Assembly (NCBI GenBank): GCA_963734275.1
Contig: CAVTGO010000007.1
Span: 124,001 to 188,000, forward strand
Source of the DNA: CAVTGO01 sp963734275
GTDB lineage: Bacteria > Actinomycetota > UBA4738 > HRBIN12
Reading direction: 5' to 3'
DNA: 64,000 nucleotides
Shown here: positions 34,292 to 43,818 of the stretch, piece by piece
Position numbering within the stretch: position 1 is the stretch's first letter
Layout: every line of letters begins with the position of its first letter
Notes under the pieces: model-generated
Databases searched by the model: none
Seen by the model: only the letters and a program-made list of their open reading frames with translations
What the model was told of the DNA's origin: nothing
Program-made: the position numbers and the translations under genes

Positions 34292-34306
34292 CGGCGCGCT
34301 AGCAGG
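34292..34306 (+). repeat. 15-bp target duplication, copy 2
   Basis: Exact copy of the tRNA-Arg 3' end target. Two further degenerate copies follow at 34308-34320 (GCGCGCTAGCAGG) and 34322-34334 (CGCGCTTGCCAGG). Confidence 0.8.
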
Positions 34307-34334
34307 TGCGCGCTAGCAGGTCGCGCTTGCCAGG

Positions 34335-34386
34335 TGTCGGGTCCCCGGTGATGCTCGTCACTCAGGTGTCACCTGATCTTGGGCAT
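34335..34386 (+). repeat. Solo left end of a related insertion element
   Basis: Starting TGTCGGG, about 50 bp align in the same orientation with the left end of the neighbouring element (for example GGTGATGCT, GTCACTC, GTCACCTGAT). It directly follows a degenerate target copy. It is probably the remains of an earlier insertion at the same site. The rest of 34,387-34,479 shows no feature. Confidence 0.55.
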
Positions 34387-34479
34387 GCCGGGATGCACCG
34401 AGGCGCTCGGGTCTCGAGCGCCTCGGTGCGCGGCTGGGCACTGCTTACAGGATCGACCTAGCGTCGTCCGCCAGCGTCA

Positions 34480-34944
34480 CTACGTGATGGCGCAGTCCGC
34501 AGGCTGGGGCTGGTCGATCCGAGGGCTACCGTCGATCGGCACCCGGAAGAACACCACCCCGAGCTCGACGGGCTCTGCGGTCTCGTTCCGTCCGACATGC
34601 ACCGTCGACGGGAGCTCCACGAACGCGTCCCCCGCCTCGTAGACCATCGGCGCGCAGTCTTCCGCGTGGTACACGGTGAAGGTCCCGGACTTCACGGTCA
34701 CGAGCGTCCTTCCGGGATGCGTGTGCCAGCCGGTCGACGAGTTCGGTCCGAACGTGAACTTCGCCACGACGGTGTTCGTGTCGGGCCTGGCGAACAACCG
34801 GAACGTCTCCGCGGTCGACCCTGCGCCGATCACCTCGGAGACGACGGAGCCGGTCGGTCCAGTCGCGACCGCAACGCCCGACAACGTCAGCAACGCCGCC
34901 AAGATCGAGGCGCCGACAGCCCATCTGGTGCGTATCCTCACCAT
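34480..34944 (-). CDS. Exported cupin-domain protein
   Basis: A 154-aa protein with a signal sequence (MVRIRTRWAVGASILAALLTL, cut near VAVATG). A single cupin barrel follows, with STGWHTHPGRTLVTVKSGTF (metal-site His pair, about residues 75-94), YHAEDCAPMVYEAGDAF and a late His (VHVGRNETAE). The ATG 34944 has a strong AAGGAGGG site, so the longer frame is not used. It might be a small metal-dependent sensor or isomerase-type protein in the envelope; the substrate is unknown. Confidence 0.78.
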   Translation of the reverse strand: MVRIRTRWAVGASILAALLTLSGVAVATGPTGSVVSEVIGAGSTAETFRLFARPDTNTVVAKFTFGPNSSTGWHTHPGRTLVTVKSGTFTVYHAEDCAPMVYEAGDAFVELPSTVHVGRNETAEPVELGVVFFRVPIDGSPRIDQPQPADCAIT

Positions 34945-35531
34945 GGTTCCCTCCTTCGTTTCCTGGAGACGGAGCGCCGGAGCGACGCGCTCGGCCCTTT
35001 CCCGTCGCACTGGAGATCCAGCTCCTCCGCGCCCCTGTGTAGGAGCGATCTTCCCTGCGGGCATTGCCCGTTCCGCCCGCGTTCATGACCAGCCAGATCA
35101 CCTCCCCCGTCGCCGTGGCGCGAACGGCTTGCGGCGGCGACTCGAACAAGGGCGAGCGCTCTCGTCATGGCGCACCTCGATCACGCTTGCCGCCCTGAAC
35201 CGTGCGTATCCGCGGATGGCGTGATCAGGACCGTGACGATGTGCGCCGCTGACATCGACGTCGGTGCGTTCATCCCCTCGCTCCCCACATCTGGAGTCCG
35301 CAGCATGTGGACGGGCGACGGTGCTGAGAAGGGTGTTCGACACCTGCGCGGCGTGCCGGTCGTCACCTCGGTGGACCCGGACTCCCCGAACACATCGGCA
35401 ACCGACGGGATCGGAGGAGGCAGTCCATCTGCTCCTCGAAGAACTCCTCGAACGTGGGCGGCTCCTCGATCGCCTCATCGCGAGCCTTCATCGCGCGGCG
35501 GAGGCCGGTCACCGTTTCCCATCCTGACCGT
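34945..35531. other. Non-coding or degraded stretch with a sigma-like scrap
   Basis: I see no credible gene. On the minus strand at about 35,363-35,491 the frame reads MKARDEAIEEPPTFEEFFEE then degenerates. That resembles the opening of the ECF sigma factors nearby (SFEEFFEAE) and may be the relic of another module. Confidence 0.3.
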
Positions 35532-35846
35532 TCAACTCTTGACGGGCCCCGAACCTGTAGGGATGGCGGCGGTGGGCTTGGAGAGCGGGCCGGAAGCCGC
35601 ATATCTCCACCGTCCATCTCCTTGCCGGTGTCGGAGGAGCGCCTCCGCGGCCTCGGGTACATCGAGTAGGGCTGGCTGAGTCTCCGGCGACGAGCGATAC
35701 CCATTCGGATATCGGCCGCGTCCGAGGGATCGGTAGCCCCTCGATCCGACCGGGGGCGAACTCTCGCTTCGGCCCGGCGTCGAGGAACATGCCGCCAGCG
35801 CGACCACCAGCGCCACGACGATGGCTCTTCCAGACCTGATGATCAT
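35532..35846 (-). pseudogene. Truncated lipoprotein fragment
   Basis: The frame begins with a lipoprotein signal, MIIRSGRAIVVALVVALAAC, with a lipobox Cys at about residue 20. It then becomes low-complexity in all frames. It starts about 50 bp after the stop of the upstream module gene, the position where a lipoprotein is found in other modules (38,496-39,242). Probably a decayed lipoprotein gene. Confidence 0.35.
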
Positions 35847-35894
35847 GTCATCGGCCTTCCTGGCGTCGATCCATCGGCCGCTCATGAGTCGCCA

Positions 35895-37883
35895 TCACCG
35901 CGTGTGGAACTCGAACGAGTCCAAGATCGGCGCCGCCGCCTCTATCACGCGCTGGAAACAGAGCGTCCAGCCCGAGACGTCGCAGCGCAGGCTTTGCTCC
36001 GGACCCGCGATCGCGATGCCCAGGATCCGAGCCGACATCCCTTGGGGGAGGTCGAGGATGTACAGGCGCATCTGCCCACCCGAGAGCAGATGCCGGGTTC
36101 CCTCGACGACCGCCGGCCCCAGGCCGAGCTCCCCGCAGCCTGCTCCCCGGCCGAACGCCACGTCCATCCGCAGGGCGTCGACCCCCGCGACACGCACGGC
36201 CACCGGAGGGGTCGCCTCGACATCGTGGTTGGACGCGATGCTTCTGGCGAGCGCCTCAGCATCGGCGGGCGCCGGGGCAGGCTCGCAGCCCGCGCCGACC
36301 GGCAGGGGGTCGGCCATGATCATCATGGAGCTGCGGTCGAGACCGAAAAGCATGAACGTGGAAAGGTCGCCGGCCCCCCCGTCCCAGGGCTCGTCCCAGA
36401 GGTCCGGCGTGGCCACGGCGAATGTCACGTCCCCCTCGAGGAAGCTGTACGGCACGGGGATCGGCTGCCCGTCCTCGGTCGTCGGGAGGTCGCTCGTCCC
36501 GTCGGGGGCGCCATACATGAGCCCGAGGCGCCCGTCTTCCTGGCGGACGACGACGAAGGACTGCTCGACCACGGTCCCGTCCTCGGCGAACAGGCGGATC
36601 CTGAACTCGATCCAGCCGGAGGGCCAGACCGGACCCCGCACACGCTCGGTCTCGTATCGCTCGTAGGGAGACCCGCCGGTCGTGGCGTACAGGACCGGCA
36701 CCTCTTGGTCATCCAGGTGGCGGTGCACGTACTGCTCGGCCCCCGCACCATCCACCCGGGCTCCGAGGAACGCCTGAACGAGCGTGGTGACCTCGGCGTC
36801 GGAGGGCGGCGCGACCTGCTCGACCTGCCGCAACGAGTAGTGCGGGTACAGGTGGTCGTACAACGAACGCGGCTCGACGGGCTGCAGCATCTCCCATCCC
36901 GTCACGACCCAGATCCCCGAAGGCCCGCTGAGCCCAGGCTGTTCCAAACGGATCTTCACCGTCTCGTACCGGAAGTCGTCGATCGTCGGCGCGCACCCGC
37001 GGACATCGGAGGGCATCTCCGGGTACAGGGGGTTCGTCCGGCCCGGCGCGCAACGCAGGAGCATGACCTCGTCGTAGAGAACTCCAGGCTGCCCGGCGAA
37101 CACCCCCGACGCTCCGATGCCCCACTCCTCCCAGCCGAGCCCTTCCCGGAGGAACCGCTCGACGATCTCGGAATCCCAGGGATAGAGGTTGTCCTCGGAG
37201 GCCAGCACCGGATCGACCTGCCAGGTGAAGCGAGGGTCCCCGGCGTCCGCGAGCTGCTGGGCCTCTGCGACCTCCTGGTAGCTCGTCTGCGGCCACATCT
37301 GGCCCGACGCCGTCGGCGCGGGGGTCGGCGCGTTCGCGCCCTCGCGCACCCACAGGCCGACGACGTCGTCCGAGAGGGTGTCGGTCTCCGGGTCGAGGAC
37401 CAGGGTCCAATCGCGGAAGACTTCCTCGAGCGGCGGATCCTGCAGGTTCTCGATCTGGCTGCCCGCGTCGCACGAGAACACCGGCGCGGGGATCACGAAC
37501 GCGGTGCCGTCCTCGATCCGGCCGGTCCCCCTCATCGTGGACGACGTCCCGGCGCACGCCGGCGCGAAGCGGTCGGTCACCACGATCTCGACGGCGTCAT
37601 CGGTGGAGACCCGGACGACCATCGTCTGCGTGCCGCCGTCGCTCGAGGAGACCCAGGTGCCCGCGAACGGGCTCCGGGGGTCCACCGCGGGGGTGCGCTC
37701 GGATCCGAGGAGCCGGACGAACCCGACCGTCGCGAGCGCGAACACCACGATGCCGAGGACGCCGGCCGCGACCCGCTGGTTCCGCCGCTTGCGGTCGCGT
37801 CGCGCGAGCACGCGGTCGAAGGCATCCGGCGTCGGCTCGAAGTCGCCGACACCTCGGCGCAGCAGTTCCTTCGTCTCGCTCAT
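35895..37883 (-). CDS. Sigma-coupled membrane protein without propeller
   Basis: A 662-aa single-pass protein. The cytoplasmic head (about 1-40) ends in the basic motif RRDRKRRNQR. A membrane segment follows (VAAGVLGIVVFALATVGFVR in part), then a large external region. That region has no WSPDG repeats. Its last 60 residues, with YILDLPQGMSARILGIAI and AAAPILDSFEF, match a short relic at 44.6 kb. The motif before the membrane is shared with the propeller proteins of the other modules. There is no zinc anti-sigma domain. The ATG overlaps the sigma stop (ATGA). I infer it governs that sigma factor. Confidence 0.7.
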   Translation of the reverse strand: MSETKELLRRGVGDFEPTPDAFDRVLARRDRKRRNQRVAAGVLGIVVFALATVGFVRLLGSERTPAVDPRSPFAGTWVSSSDGGTQTMVVRVSTDDAVEIVVTDRFAPACAGTSSTMRGTGRIEDGTAFVIPAPVFSCDAGSQIENLQDPPLEEVFRDWTLVLDPETDTLSDDVVGLWVREGANAPTPAPTASGQMWPQTSYQEVAEAQQLADAGDPRFTWQVDPVLASEDNLYPWDSEIVERFLREGLGWEEWGIGASGVFAGQPGVLYDEVMLLRCAPGRTNPLYPEMPSDVRGCAPTIDDFRYETVKIRLEQPGLSGPSGIWVVTGWEMLQPVEPRSLYDHLYPHYSLRQVEQVAPPSDAEVTTLVQAFLGARVDGAGAEQYVHRHLDDQEVPVLYATTGGSPYERYETERVRGPVWPSGWIEFRIRLFAEDGTVVEQSFVVVRQEDGRLGLMYGAPDGTSDLPTTEDGQPIPVPYSFLEGDVTFAVATPDLWDEPWDGGAGDLSTFMLFGLDRSSMMIMADPLPVGAGCEPAPAPADAEALARSIASNHDVEATPPVAVRVAGVDALRMDVAFGRGAGCGELGLGPAVVEGTRHLLSGGQMRLYILDLPQGMSARILGIAIAGPEQSLRCDVSGWTLCFQRVIEAAAPILDSFEFHTR

Positions 37884-38389
37884 GAGGTCTCTCCCAGCGC
37901 GTCGCGGAGCGCGGAGCGAGCGCGGTGGAGCCGCACGCGAACGCTCGCCGGCTTCAGATCGAGCACCCGGCCGGCCTCGTCGGTGTCCATGTCGAGCCAG
38001 TCCACGAGGATCAGCGCCGCTCGCAGGCCGTCGGGAAGCTCCTGGAGCGCCCGGCGCACGTCGTGGCGGTCGCTCGCCGCGACTCCGATATCGGCCACCG
38101 GGACCGGGGCGAACCGCCGCCGGGCACGGACGGCGAGCCGTCGGATGCGCTTGCGTTGGAGGTTCAGGGCCGTCCGGTACGCGTAGCCCGCCGGCGAGTC
38201 CATGGCGCCTACGCGGTCCCACCGCTCGAGCACCCTCGTCATCGTCTCCTGAGCGATCTCCTCTGCCTCAAGCCGGTCACCGACGAGCAGGACGAGTGCC
38301 TGACACAGCGTGCGGTACTCGGCTCGGAAGAACGACTCGAAGTCCAGAGCCACCGTCCGTGCCTCGATCGGCAAGGTCAGATCGCGCAT
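37880..38389 (-). CDS. ECF sigma factor
   Basis: A 169-aa sigma-70 family factor. Region 2 spans about residues 16-80 with FFRAEYRTLCQALVLLVGDR and EAEEIAQETMTRVLERWDRV. Region 4 spans about 110-165 with LPDGLRAALILVDWLDMDTD and VRVRLHRARSAL. It would direct RNA polymerase to a small regulon, probably including its own operon. The stop overlaps the membrane partner by 4 nt. Confidence 0.9.
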   Translation of the reverse strand: MRDLTLPIEARTVALDFESFFRAEYRTLCQALVLLVGDRLEAEEIAQETMTRVLERWDRVGAMDSPAGYAYRTALNLQRKRIRRLAVRARRRFAPVPVADIGVAASDRHDVRRALQELPDGLRAALILVDWLDMDTDEAGRVLDLKPASVRVRLHRARSALRDALGETS

Positions 38390-38495
38390 CTCGGAACATG
38401 AACCCCTCGAGGAGGGCCAGCGTTACGGAGCCGCTAGCGTTGGCCAGAGCGCGTGGCGCGTCAAGCGCCCGACGAAGACCGGGGACGCGGCTGCG

Positions 38496-39242
38496 TCATG
38501 GCTCGAGGCGGATCGAGTCGAGGATGTCGCGCAGCTCGGCGAGGTCCCCGGATGGCGAGCCGGGGGACCGTTCCGCCGCGATCATCAGCCGGGTCCCCTC
38601 GACGTCGAGGATCCAGAACTCCTCACGGTAGCCGGGGCCCGTGTAGCCGTAGTAGGCGTCGCCGGGCTCGGCCGTATCGATGGGTGCGATCCAGCTCCGG
38701 ACGTCGCCGGCGTCGCAGCGATCGAACGCCATGTCGGGCACGGTCCACTCGAGGTGCTTCCCGCTGTAGCCGTAGATCGTCACGTCCTGGGGAGGCGTCG
38801 TGACCTCGAACGGCTCGAGCTCCGACAGCGCGGTCGCGAGGTCGTCCACGCTCGGCCCAATGGGCGGATCCGCCGCGAGATGGTCGGCACAGCCGTCGGT
38901 CACGAGGTTCACCACCGTGGTGATGCTCACGCCGACGTGACCGTCGTCGGGCCCGAACTTCGTCGCTCCGAGCCAGCTCGACCATCCCTCGGCGGGGATG
39001 TCGAACACCACCCGGAGCGACGTCGACGGATCGAGGTCGGCGTCGATGAAGTAGGTCCCCGGCTCGACGGGGGAGAGAGGCTCGACGACGGTGAAGATGT
39101 CCTGCACGGTCGGAGCGGTGTCCGTCTCGTTCGGCGCAGCCGATGTCGGAGGCGGAGCGTCCGCCGGCTCGGGGCCCGAGCTGCAGGCACCCACCGCGAG
39201 CATGACGGCCAAGACGAGCGCACGTCCGTGACGGTTCTTCAT
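38496..39242 (-). CDS. Lipoprotein of the sigma module
   Basis: A 248-aa protein with a lipoprotein signal (MKNRHGRALVLAVMLAVGAC; lipobox Cys about residue 20) and a Pro/Thr/Ala linker. A single domain follows, containing FDIPAEGWSSWLGATKFG and a C-terminal ILDSIRLEP like the tail motif seen in nearby genes. It would sit on the outer face of the membrane. It starts 17 bp after the propeller gene. Function unknown. ATG 39242 is chosen because the signal starts there. Confidence 0.72.
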   Translation of the reverse strand: MKNRHGRALVLAVMLAVGACSSGPEPADAPPPTSAAPNETDTAPTVQDIFTVVEPLSPVEPGTYFIDADLDPSTSLRVVFDIPAEGWSSWLGATKFGPDDGHVGVSITTVVNLVTDGCADHLAADPPIGPSVDDLATALSELEPFEVTTPPQDVTIYGYSGKHLEWTVPDMAFDRCDAGDVRSWIAPIDTAEPGDAYYGYTGPGYREEFWILDVEGTRLMIAAERSPGSPSGDLAELRDILDSIRLEP

Positions 39243-39258
39243 CGCTCCGCTCCCCGGA

Positions 39259-41469
39259 TCAGGCGCGGTAGGGATACGTACCACGCTCCCAGCTCAGGTA
39301 TGTGAGCTCGTCGATGGGCCCGGCCTCGCCCGCCCCGGCAGCGTCGAACGCGGTCACCGCGCCGCTCTCGGCTTTCCGGAAGGCGATCTGCGAGCCGTCG
39401 GGCGACCACGTCAGGGTGCACTCGTAGTTGTAGGTGCACCCGAGGAAGGGAACGCTCCCGATCTCGGCCGGAGCGGCGCCGTCCATCGTCGCGACCCGGA
39501 TCCGGACGTCTCCGTCCGCCCCCGACCGCTCTCCGAACGCGAGCCGCGTCCCATCGGGGGACCACGCGAGACCGAGTGGGTCGTAGTCGTCGGCCACGAC
39601 GCGGATGTTCGATCCATCGGCATCCATCACGTACAGGCGACCGGCTTCATCGGACGCCTTGCGGATCAGGACGGCGATGCGGGCTCCGTCCGGCGACCAC
39701 AGGACGTCTTCGGTCAGGTCCCAATCCTCGTCCGGCAGGCGCGCGAGCAGCGAACGCTCTCCGCTCCGTACGTCCACCGTGTCGAGCGAGCCCTCCGGCG
39801 CACCTTCGGGCGACGCGAACACGAGTCGCGTCGCATCCGGTGACCAGGCCCACGTGGGGCTGGTGTTCCGCTCCAACACGTCGGCGATGACCCGCCCGAG
39901 GTCGGTCGTTTCAGCGGTCGCGACCTCGATCGTCTGCAACCTCGAGTGGGCGATCGTCGCGAGGTCGGCGCCCGTCGGCGACCACATCCAGTACAGCCCG
40001 AGGCTCGCGAAGGAGCCCGGGTCGCCGCCCGTCGCGACGAGGCGAGGCTCCCGCGTCTCGCCCTCGACCCACAAGATCCGGCCGACCATTCCAACGGTCT
40101 CGTACGCGACCCAACGGCCGTCCGCCGACCATCTCGCGGAGACGACATCGTCGAGGTCCTCGACGAGGATGCGGTCCTCGCCGGTCACGGGGTTCACGGC
40201 GACGAGATCGCCGGGCGTCTCGTAGAGCACGCCGGTGAAGCTCAGCACCTCACCGTTCGCGCGGGCGAAGCTGTCGCTCGGGACCGGTGCGGTCTCGTTC
40301 GCCGGGGCCGACGCGGCCGGATGCCAGGGGCCCGAGGCCGCGAAGCCGAACGCACGCACGTTGGAGCCGTCCGCATCGGCGATCGCGAGGCCGGCCGGGC
40401 GGTCACCCGGTTGCGGGTCGAACTCCTCGCGGAGGATGGACCCTTCCGGGCACTGGCCGGCATCGGGGTGTTCGTCGCACTGGATCGTGTACGCGATCTG
40501 GGATCCGTCGGGCGACCAGTACGGCGAGGACCCACCGACGATCACCTGCGTGAAGTCCGAGCCATCCGGGGCGAAGGTGTAGATCGCGGGGCGGCCGCCG
40601 CCTTCGTGCTCGCCCGCGCCGATCGCGAGGCGGTCGCCCGCCGGCGACCACACCGGGCCGGACACGCCCCGGAACACGCTTGGCTCGTCCGCCAGGATCT
40701 CGTGCGCGTCGGTGCCGTCCGCGTTCGCCACCCAGACCTCGGCTTCGCCGTTCCCGGCGAGGTACGCGATCTGCGTCCCGTCGGGCGAGAAGGTCGGATC
40801 GCTCGCGCCTTCCCCAGCTTGGGGGATCGGGAGCTGAACAGGCTGACCGCCCTCGGCGTCGACGACGTACAACCCCGACAGGTCGTACTGGCCGGCGAAC
40901 ACGACGCGCGTCCCGTCGGGCGAGATCGTCGCGCTCGAGATCCCGATCGGCTCCTCGTTCAATCGGGTCTCGGTTCCGTCAGCGTGGAGGATGGAGAGGT
41001 ACTGCTCCGGGAGCAGGTCGTCTCCGACCGATCGCATGAGCAGCAGCTCGGTGCCGTCGCTCGACCAGCCGAGCGGCTCCCCGTCGAGCTCCAGCGGCAC
41101 CAGCGTCGAGGCGACGTCGTCGGCGACGCTCGGACCTTCCGTCGTGTCGGAGGGGCCGCTCGGGTCGACTGCCCAGAAGCCGGGGCCGTAGCCGCGGTCG
41201 GACCCAGCGTTCTCGTAGAGGATCCGGCCGGCGACCGGGGCGAAGATCCCGAGCTCCTCGGGGGGATCGGTCGGGACGGAGGGCGTCGACCGGATCGCAT
41301 GGATGCCCATCCAGCCCGCGGCGATCGCGATCCCGAGGCCCACGATCCCGGCCCGGATCCGCTGGTCGCGACGCCTGCGGTCACGGCGCCGAAGGACCCG
41401 CTCGAGCGGCAGCTCCGGCGAGGGGGCACCGGCGCTCGCCCGCTCGAGGACCGATCGGTATTCACTCAC
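39259..41469 (-). CDS. Sigma-coupled membrane-anchored TolB/WD40-like propeller
   Basis: A 736-aa protein. Residues 1-38 are cytoplasmic and end in RRRDRRRRDQRIRAG. One membrane span follows (IVGLGIAIAAGWMGIHAI, about 40-60). The rest is extracytoplasmic, with about ten repeats of the SPDGTxIA type (WSSDGTELLLM, FSPDGTQIAYLAG, WSPAGDRLAIGAG, WSPDGSQIAFRK), enough for two propellers. No anti-sigma zinc domain is present. The start overlaps the sigma stop by 8 nt. Inferred role: an envelope sensor that holds or releases the sigma factor through the basic motif. Confidence 0.78.
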   Translation of the reverse strand: MSEYRSVLERASAGAPSPELPLERVLRRRDRRRRDQRIRAGIVGLGIAIAAGWMGIHAIRSTPSVPTDPPEELGIFAPVAGRILYENAGSDRGYGPGFWAVDPSGPSDTTEGPSVADDVASTLVPLELDGEPLGWSSDGTELLLMRSVGDDLLPEQYLSILHADGTETRLNEEPIGISSATISPDGTRVVFAGQYDLSGLYVVDAEGGQPVQLPIPQAGEGASDPTFSPDGTQIAYLAGNGEAEVWVANADGTDAHEILADEPSVFRGVSGPVWSPAGDRLAIGAGEHEGGGRPAIYTFAPDGSDFTQVIVGGSSPYWSPDGSQIAYTIQCDEHPDAGQCPEGSILREEFDPQPGDRPAGLAIADADGSNVRAFGFAASGPWHPAASAPANETAPVPSDSFARANGEVLSFTGVLYETPGDLVAVNPVTGEDRILVEDLDDVVSARWSADGRWVAYETVGMVGRILWVEGETREPRLVATGGDPGSFASLGLYWMWSPTGADLATIAHSRLQTIEVATAETTDLGRVIADVLERNTSPTWAWSPDATRLVFASPEGAPEGSLDTVDVRSGERSLLARLPDEDWDLTEDVLWSPDGARIAVLIRKASDEAGRLYVMDADGSNIRVVADDYDPLGLAWSPDGTRLAFGERSGADGDVRIRVATMDGAAPAEIGSVPFLGCTYNYECTLTWSPDGSQIAFRKAESGAVTAFDAAGAGEAGPIDELTYLSWERGTYPYRA

Positions 41470-41989
41470 GGACCATCGTCTCCTTCAGGGCGGCGTGTGC
41501 TCGGGACGCGTGCATCCGGAGCGTCGAGGCGCGGATGCCGAGCATCCTCGCGGCTTCCTCGGAGCGGAACCCCAGCAGGTCGGTGAGGACGACGGCGGCG
41601 CGTTGGCGCGGTGAGAGACCCGCGAGCGCACGGACGGTGGCGTCGCGCTCATCGATCGCGGCCATCGCGTCGTCCTCGGGCACGAGCCGCATCGAGCGTC
41701 GGGCCGCCAGTCGCGCGCGCGCGTAGCCGGTGCGGAACGCGTTCATCGCGGTCCGATACAGGTACCGGCGAGGCTCTTCCATCGCCGAGACGCGATCCCA
41801 GCGTTCCAGGACGCGCACGAAGGCCTCCTGGGTGAGCTCCTCTGCCTCGAAGCGGCTGCGGGTGACGAGCCAGAGCGTCCGGTAGAGGCCGTCGCGCTCG
41901 CGCTCGAAGAACCCCTCGAAGGACTCGGCTGCCGAGGATGCGTCCTCCACATCCGATCCCACCGCTCTCAACCTGACCGTCTCGTTCAT
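41462..41989 (-). CDS. ECF sigma factor
   Basis: 175 aa. Region 2: ESFEGFFERERDGLYRTLWL and FEAEELTQEAFVRVLERWDR. Region 4: LSPRQRAAVVLTDLLGFRSE and LGIRASTLRMHASRAHAAL. It heads the operon sigma, propeller, lipoprotein (41,989 to 38,496). The translation overlap with the propeller gene is 8 nt. Confidence 0.9.
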   Translation of the reverse strand: MNETVRLRAVGSDVEDASSAAESFEGFFERERDGLYRTLWLVTRSRFEAEELTQEAFVRVLERWDRVSAMEEPRRYLYRTAMNAFRTGYARARLAARRSMRLVPEDDAMAAIDERDATVRALAGLSPRQRAAVVLTDLLGFRSEEAARMLGIRASTLRMHASRAHAALKETMVRE

Positions 41990-42070
41990 CTGGATGGACC
42001 AACCGTCGAGGGCACCGGATCGCCTACACGGCGCCGCTATCTTCGCTCGCTCCCGGGTCCGAGGGATCTC

Positions 42071-42539
42071 TCAGAGGGGCCGCACCATCAGGACGGGGAT
42101 GTCGTCCGTCCACTCGCCGCGGAACTCCCTGGCGAGGGTGAATCCCATCGCCCGCATAGAACGCGCGGGTAGCGGCGTAGCCATCTTCGGGGCCGTCGTC
42201 GTCGTCGGTCGGCGAGACGGTCAGGACGAGCAACAGCCGCTTGTTGGATGCGCGGAGCTCGGCGACGAGCGCGTCGATCAGGGCTCGGCCGACGCCCGTT
42301 CGACGTCGGTCGGATCGGACCGCCATCCAGGTGATCTCGGTCGCGTGCTCGAAGCGATGGACGAACGTCAGGAACCCGATGGGCCGATCGAGCTCGACGG
42401 CAACGAGGCCCTGCTCGCTCCTGACCGCCGCCGCGCAGAGACGGCGGCCTTCCTCGATCGCGAAGTGGTACGGGTGCCCGGCGATGATGGCGTCGCAGGC
42501 ATCTGCGTCGTCGATGCGTAAAGGCTGAACGGTGACCAT
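42071..42539 (-). CDS. GNAT acetyltransferase, one frameshift
   Basis: Starts MVTVQPLRIDDADACDAIIA. It has the GNAT core motif A, WMAVRSDRRRTGVGRALIDALVAE, and AATRAFYA. One extra base near 42,158 shifts the frame; corrected it ends MGFTLAREFRGEWTDDIPVL. Corrected length is about 155 aa. It follows the serine-hydrolase gene by 70 bp on the same strand. The substrate is unknown. Confidence 0.75.
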
Positions 42540-42609
42540 GATGGAGCTCCGATCTCGCGACGCTCCTCCCGGCATCGGAGCGCGACCCGAACGAGCGTAG
42601 TCCACCGGC

Positions 42610-43818
42610 TCAAGTGCTGGCGGCTTGCACCAACTCGCCGGCGGTCGTGTCGACGTCGTGCTCTCGGCGTTCGCCAGCACGACGACGACGATGCCTTGAT
42701 CCTGGAAGCACAGCGCCACGGTTCGGTATCCCTCCCTCACGAGGCCCGGTGTGGCCGAGCGCCCCCGAGTCCCGGCCGTACTCGAACCGCCTGTCGATGA
42801 TCCCCAGCCCGTATTCGGGTCGCTCTCGAAGTCGGTCATCTCGTCGAGCGACGCAGGCGAGACGACCTCACCGGCGCACAGTGCTCTGAACCATCGGGCG
42901 AGGCTCAGTGCGTCCGAAGCCATGGCGCCCTCGGCGTTGAACATCGGTCGCGGTGGCGAGCGACGGGAGATATCCGCCGATCTCGTCGAACGTGTCGGCC
43001 GGCGCACCGTGCGGCATCGCCATCGGCTCGGTCGGCCGCTCGTCGGGCTGATAGATCAGGCGCTCGTACCCGTCGCCGTCGAGGACTCCGTCGCGCAGCA
43101 CCTCGGCGAGCGGGCGACCGGTGACGTGTTCGATGATCAAGCCGAGCAGCACGTAGTTGGTGCCGATGTACTCCCACGCCTGACCGACCGGGCCGCGTTC
43201 GGGTGCGACGGTTGCCAGCATCTCCTCAGCGTCCAGACGTGCAACGGGTCGGTCCAACAGGGCCTCCCGGAGCTCGCTTCATCGGCGAAGTACTCGGAGA
43301 ATCCCGCTGCGCATCGAGAGCAGGTCGGCGATCGTCGCCCCGTTGGTGTCGAACTCCAGGTCGGGCGGAAGACGATCGGCGGCGAGATCGTCGAGGCCCA
43401 GCTCGCCTGCCTCGACCAGCTGCATCACTTGGGCCGCCACCAGGGTCTTGGTGATGCTGGCGATGCGACATCTGATCGTTCGGGACCATCGCCCGGTCTC
43501 CGGCGGCGAAGCCCGTTGCGCCACTCCAGGTCCCCTCCGGTGTGATCAGCGTCGCCGTGAGCCCGTCGCCGTTGGCCGACGTGTCGAGCACCTCTTGAAG
43601 TTCAGCCGCCAACTCATCGGAGACGGGCTCGTCGCCAAGGCCGGCGAACACCGCGGTCGGAAAGCCCTCGGTCGCGGCACGCGGGGAGGCCGAGGCGACG
43701 GGTGCCACCGAAGGCTCGACCGATGACGTGGCCTCCGAGTCGCCCGGGGTCGTCGTTGAGCATCCCGCCAGCGCGACCAGTAGGGCCGAAGCCCGTCGGC
43801 CTCCATGTGTCGCTTCAT
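42610..43818 (-). pseudogene. Serine hydrolase (class C beta-lactamase/DD-peptidase family) with several indels
   Basis: Pieces in three frames rebuild one lipoprotein: ALLVALAGCSTTTPGD (lipobox), EGTWSGATGFAAGD, RIASITKTLVAAQVMQLVEA (nucleophilic Ser of SxxK), YIGTNYVLLGLIIEHVTGRP (Tyr of YxN) and a C-terminal VALCFQDQGIVVVVLANAES. Total span fits about 400 aa. At least three indels are needed, more than elsewhere, so true decay is plausible. It follows a sigma gene directly, taking the place of the propeller in this module. Confidence 0.6.

Noticed and set aside
35904..38186. 760-codon plus-strand frame opposite a sigma factor and its partner
   Set aside because: Composition is typical of an antisense shadow, and the minus strand carries recognisable sigma regions 2 and 4.
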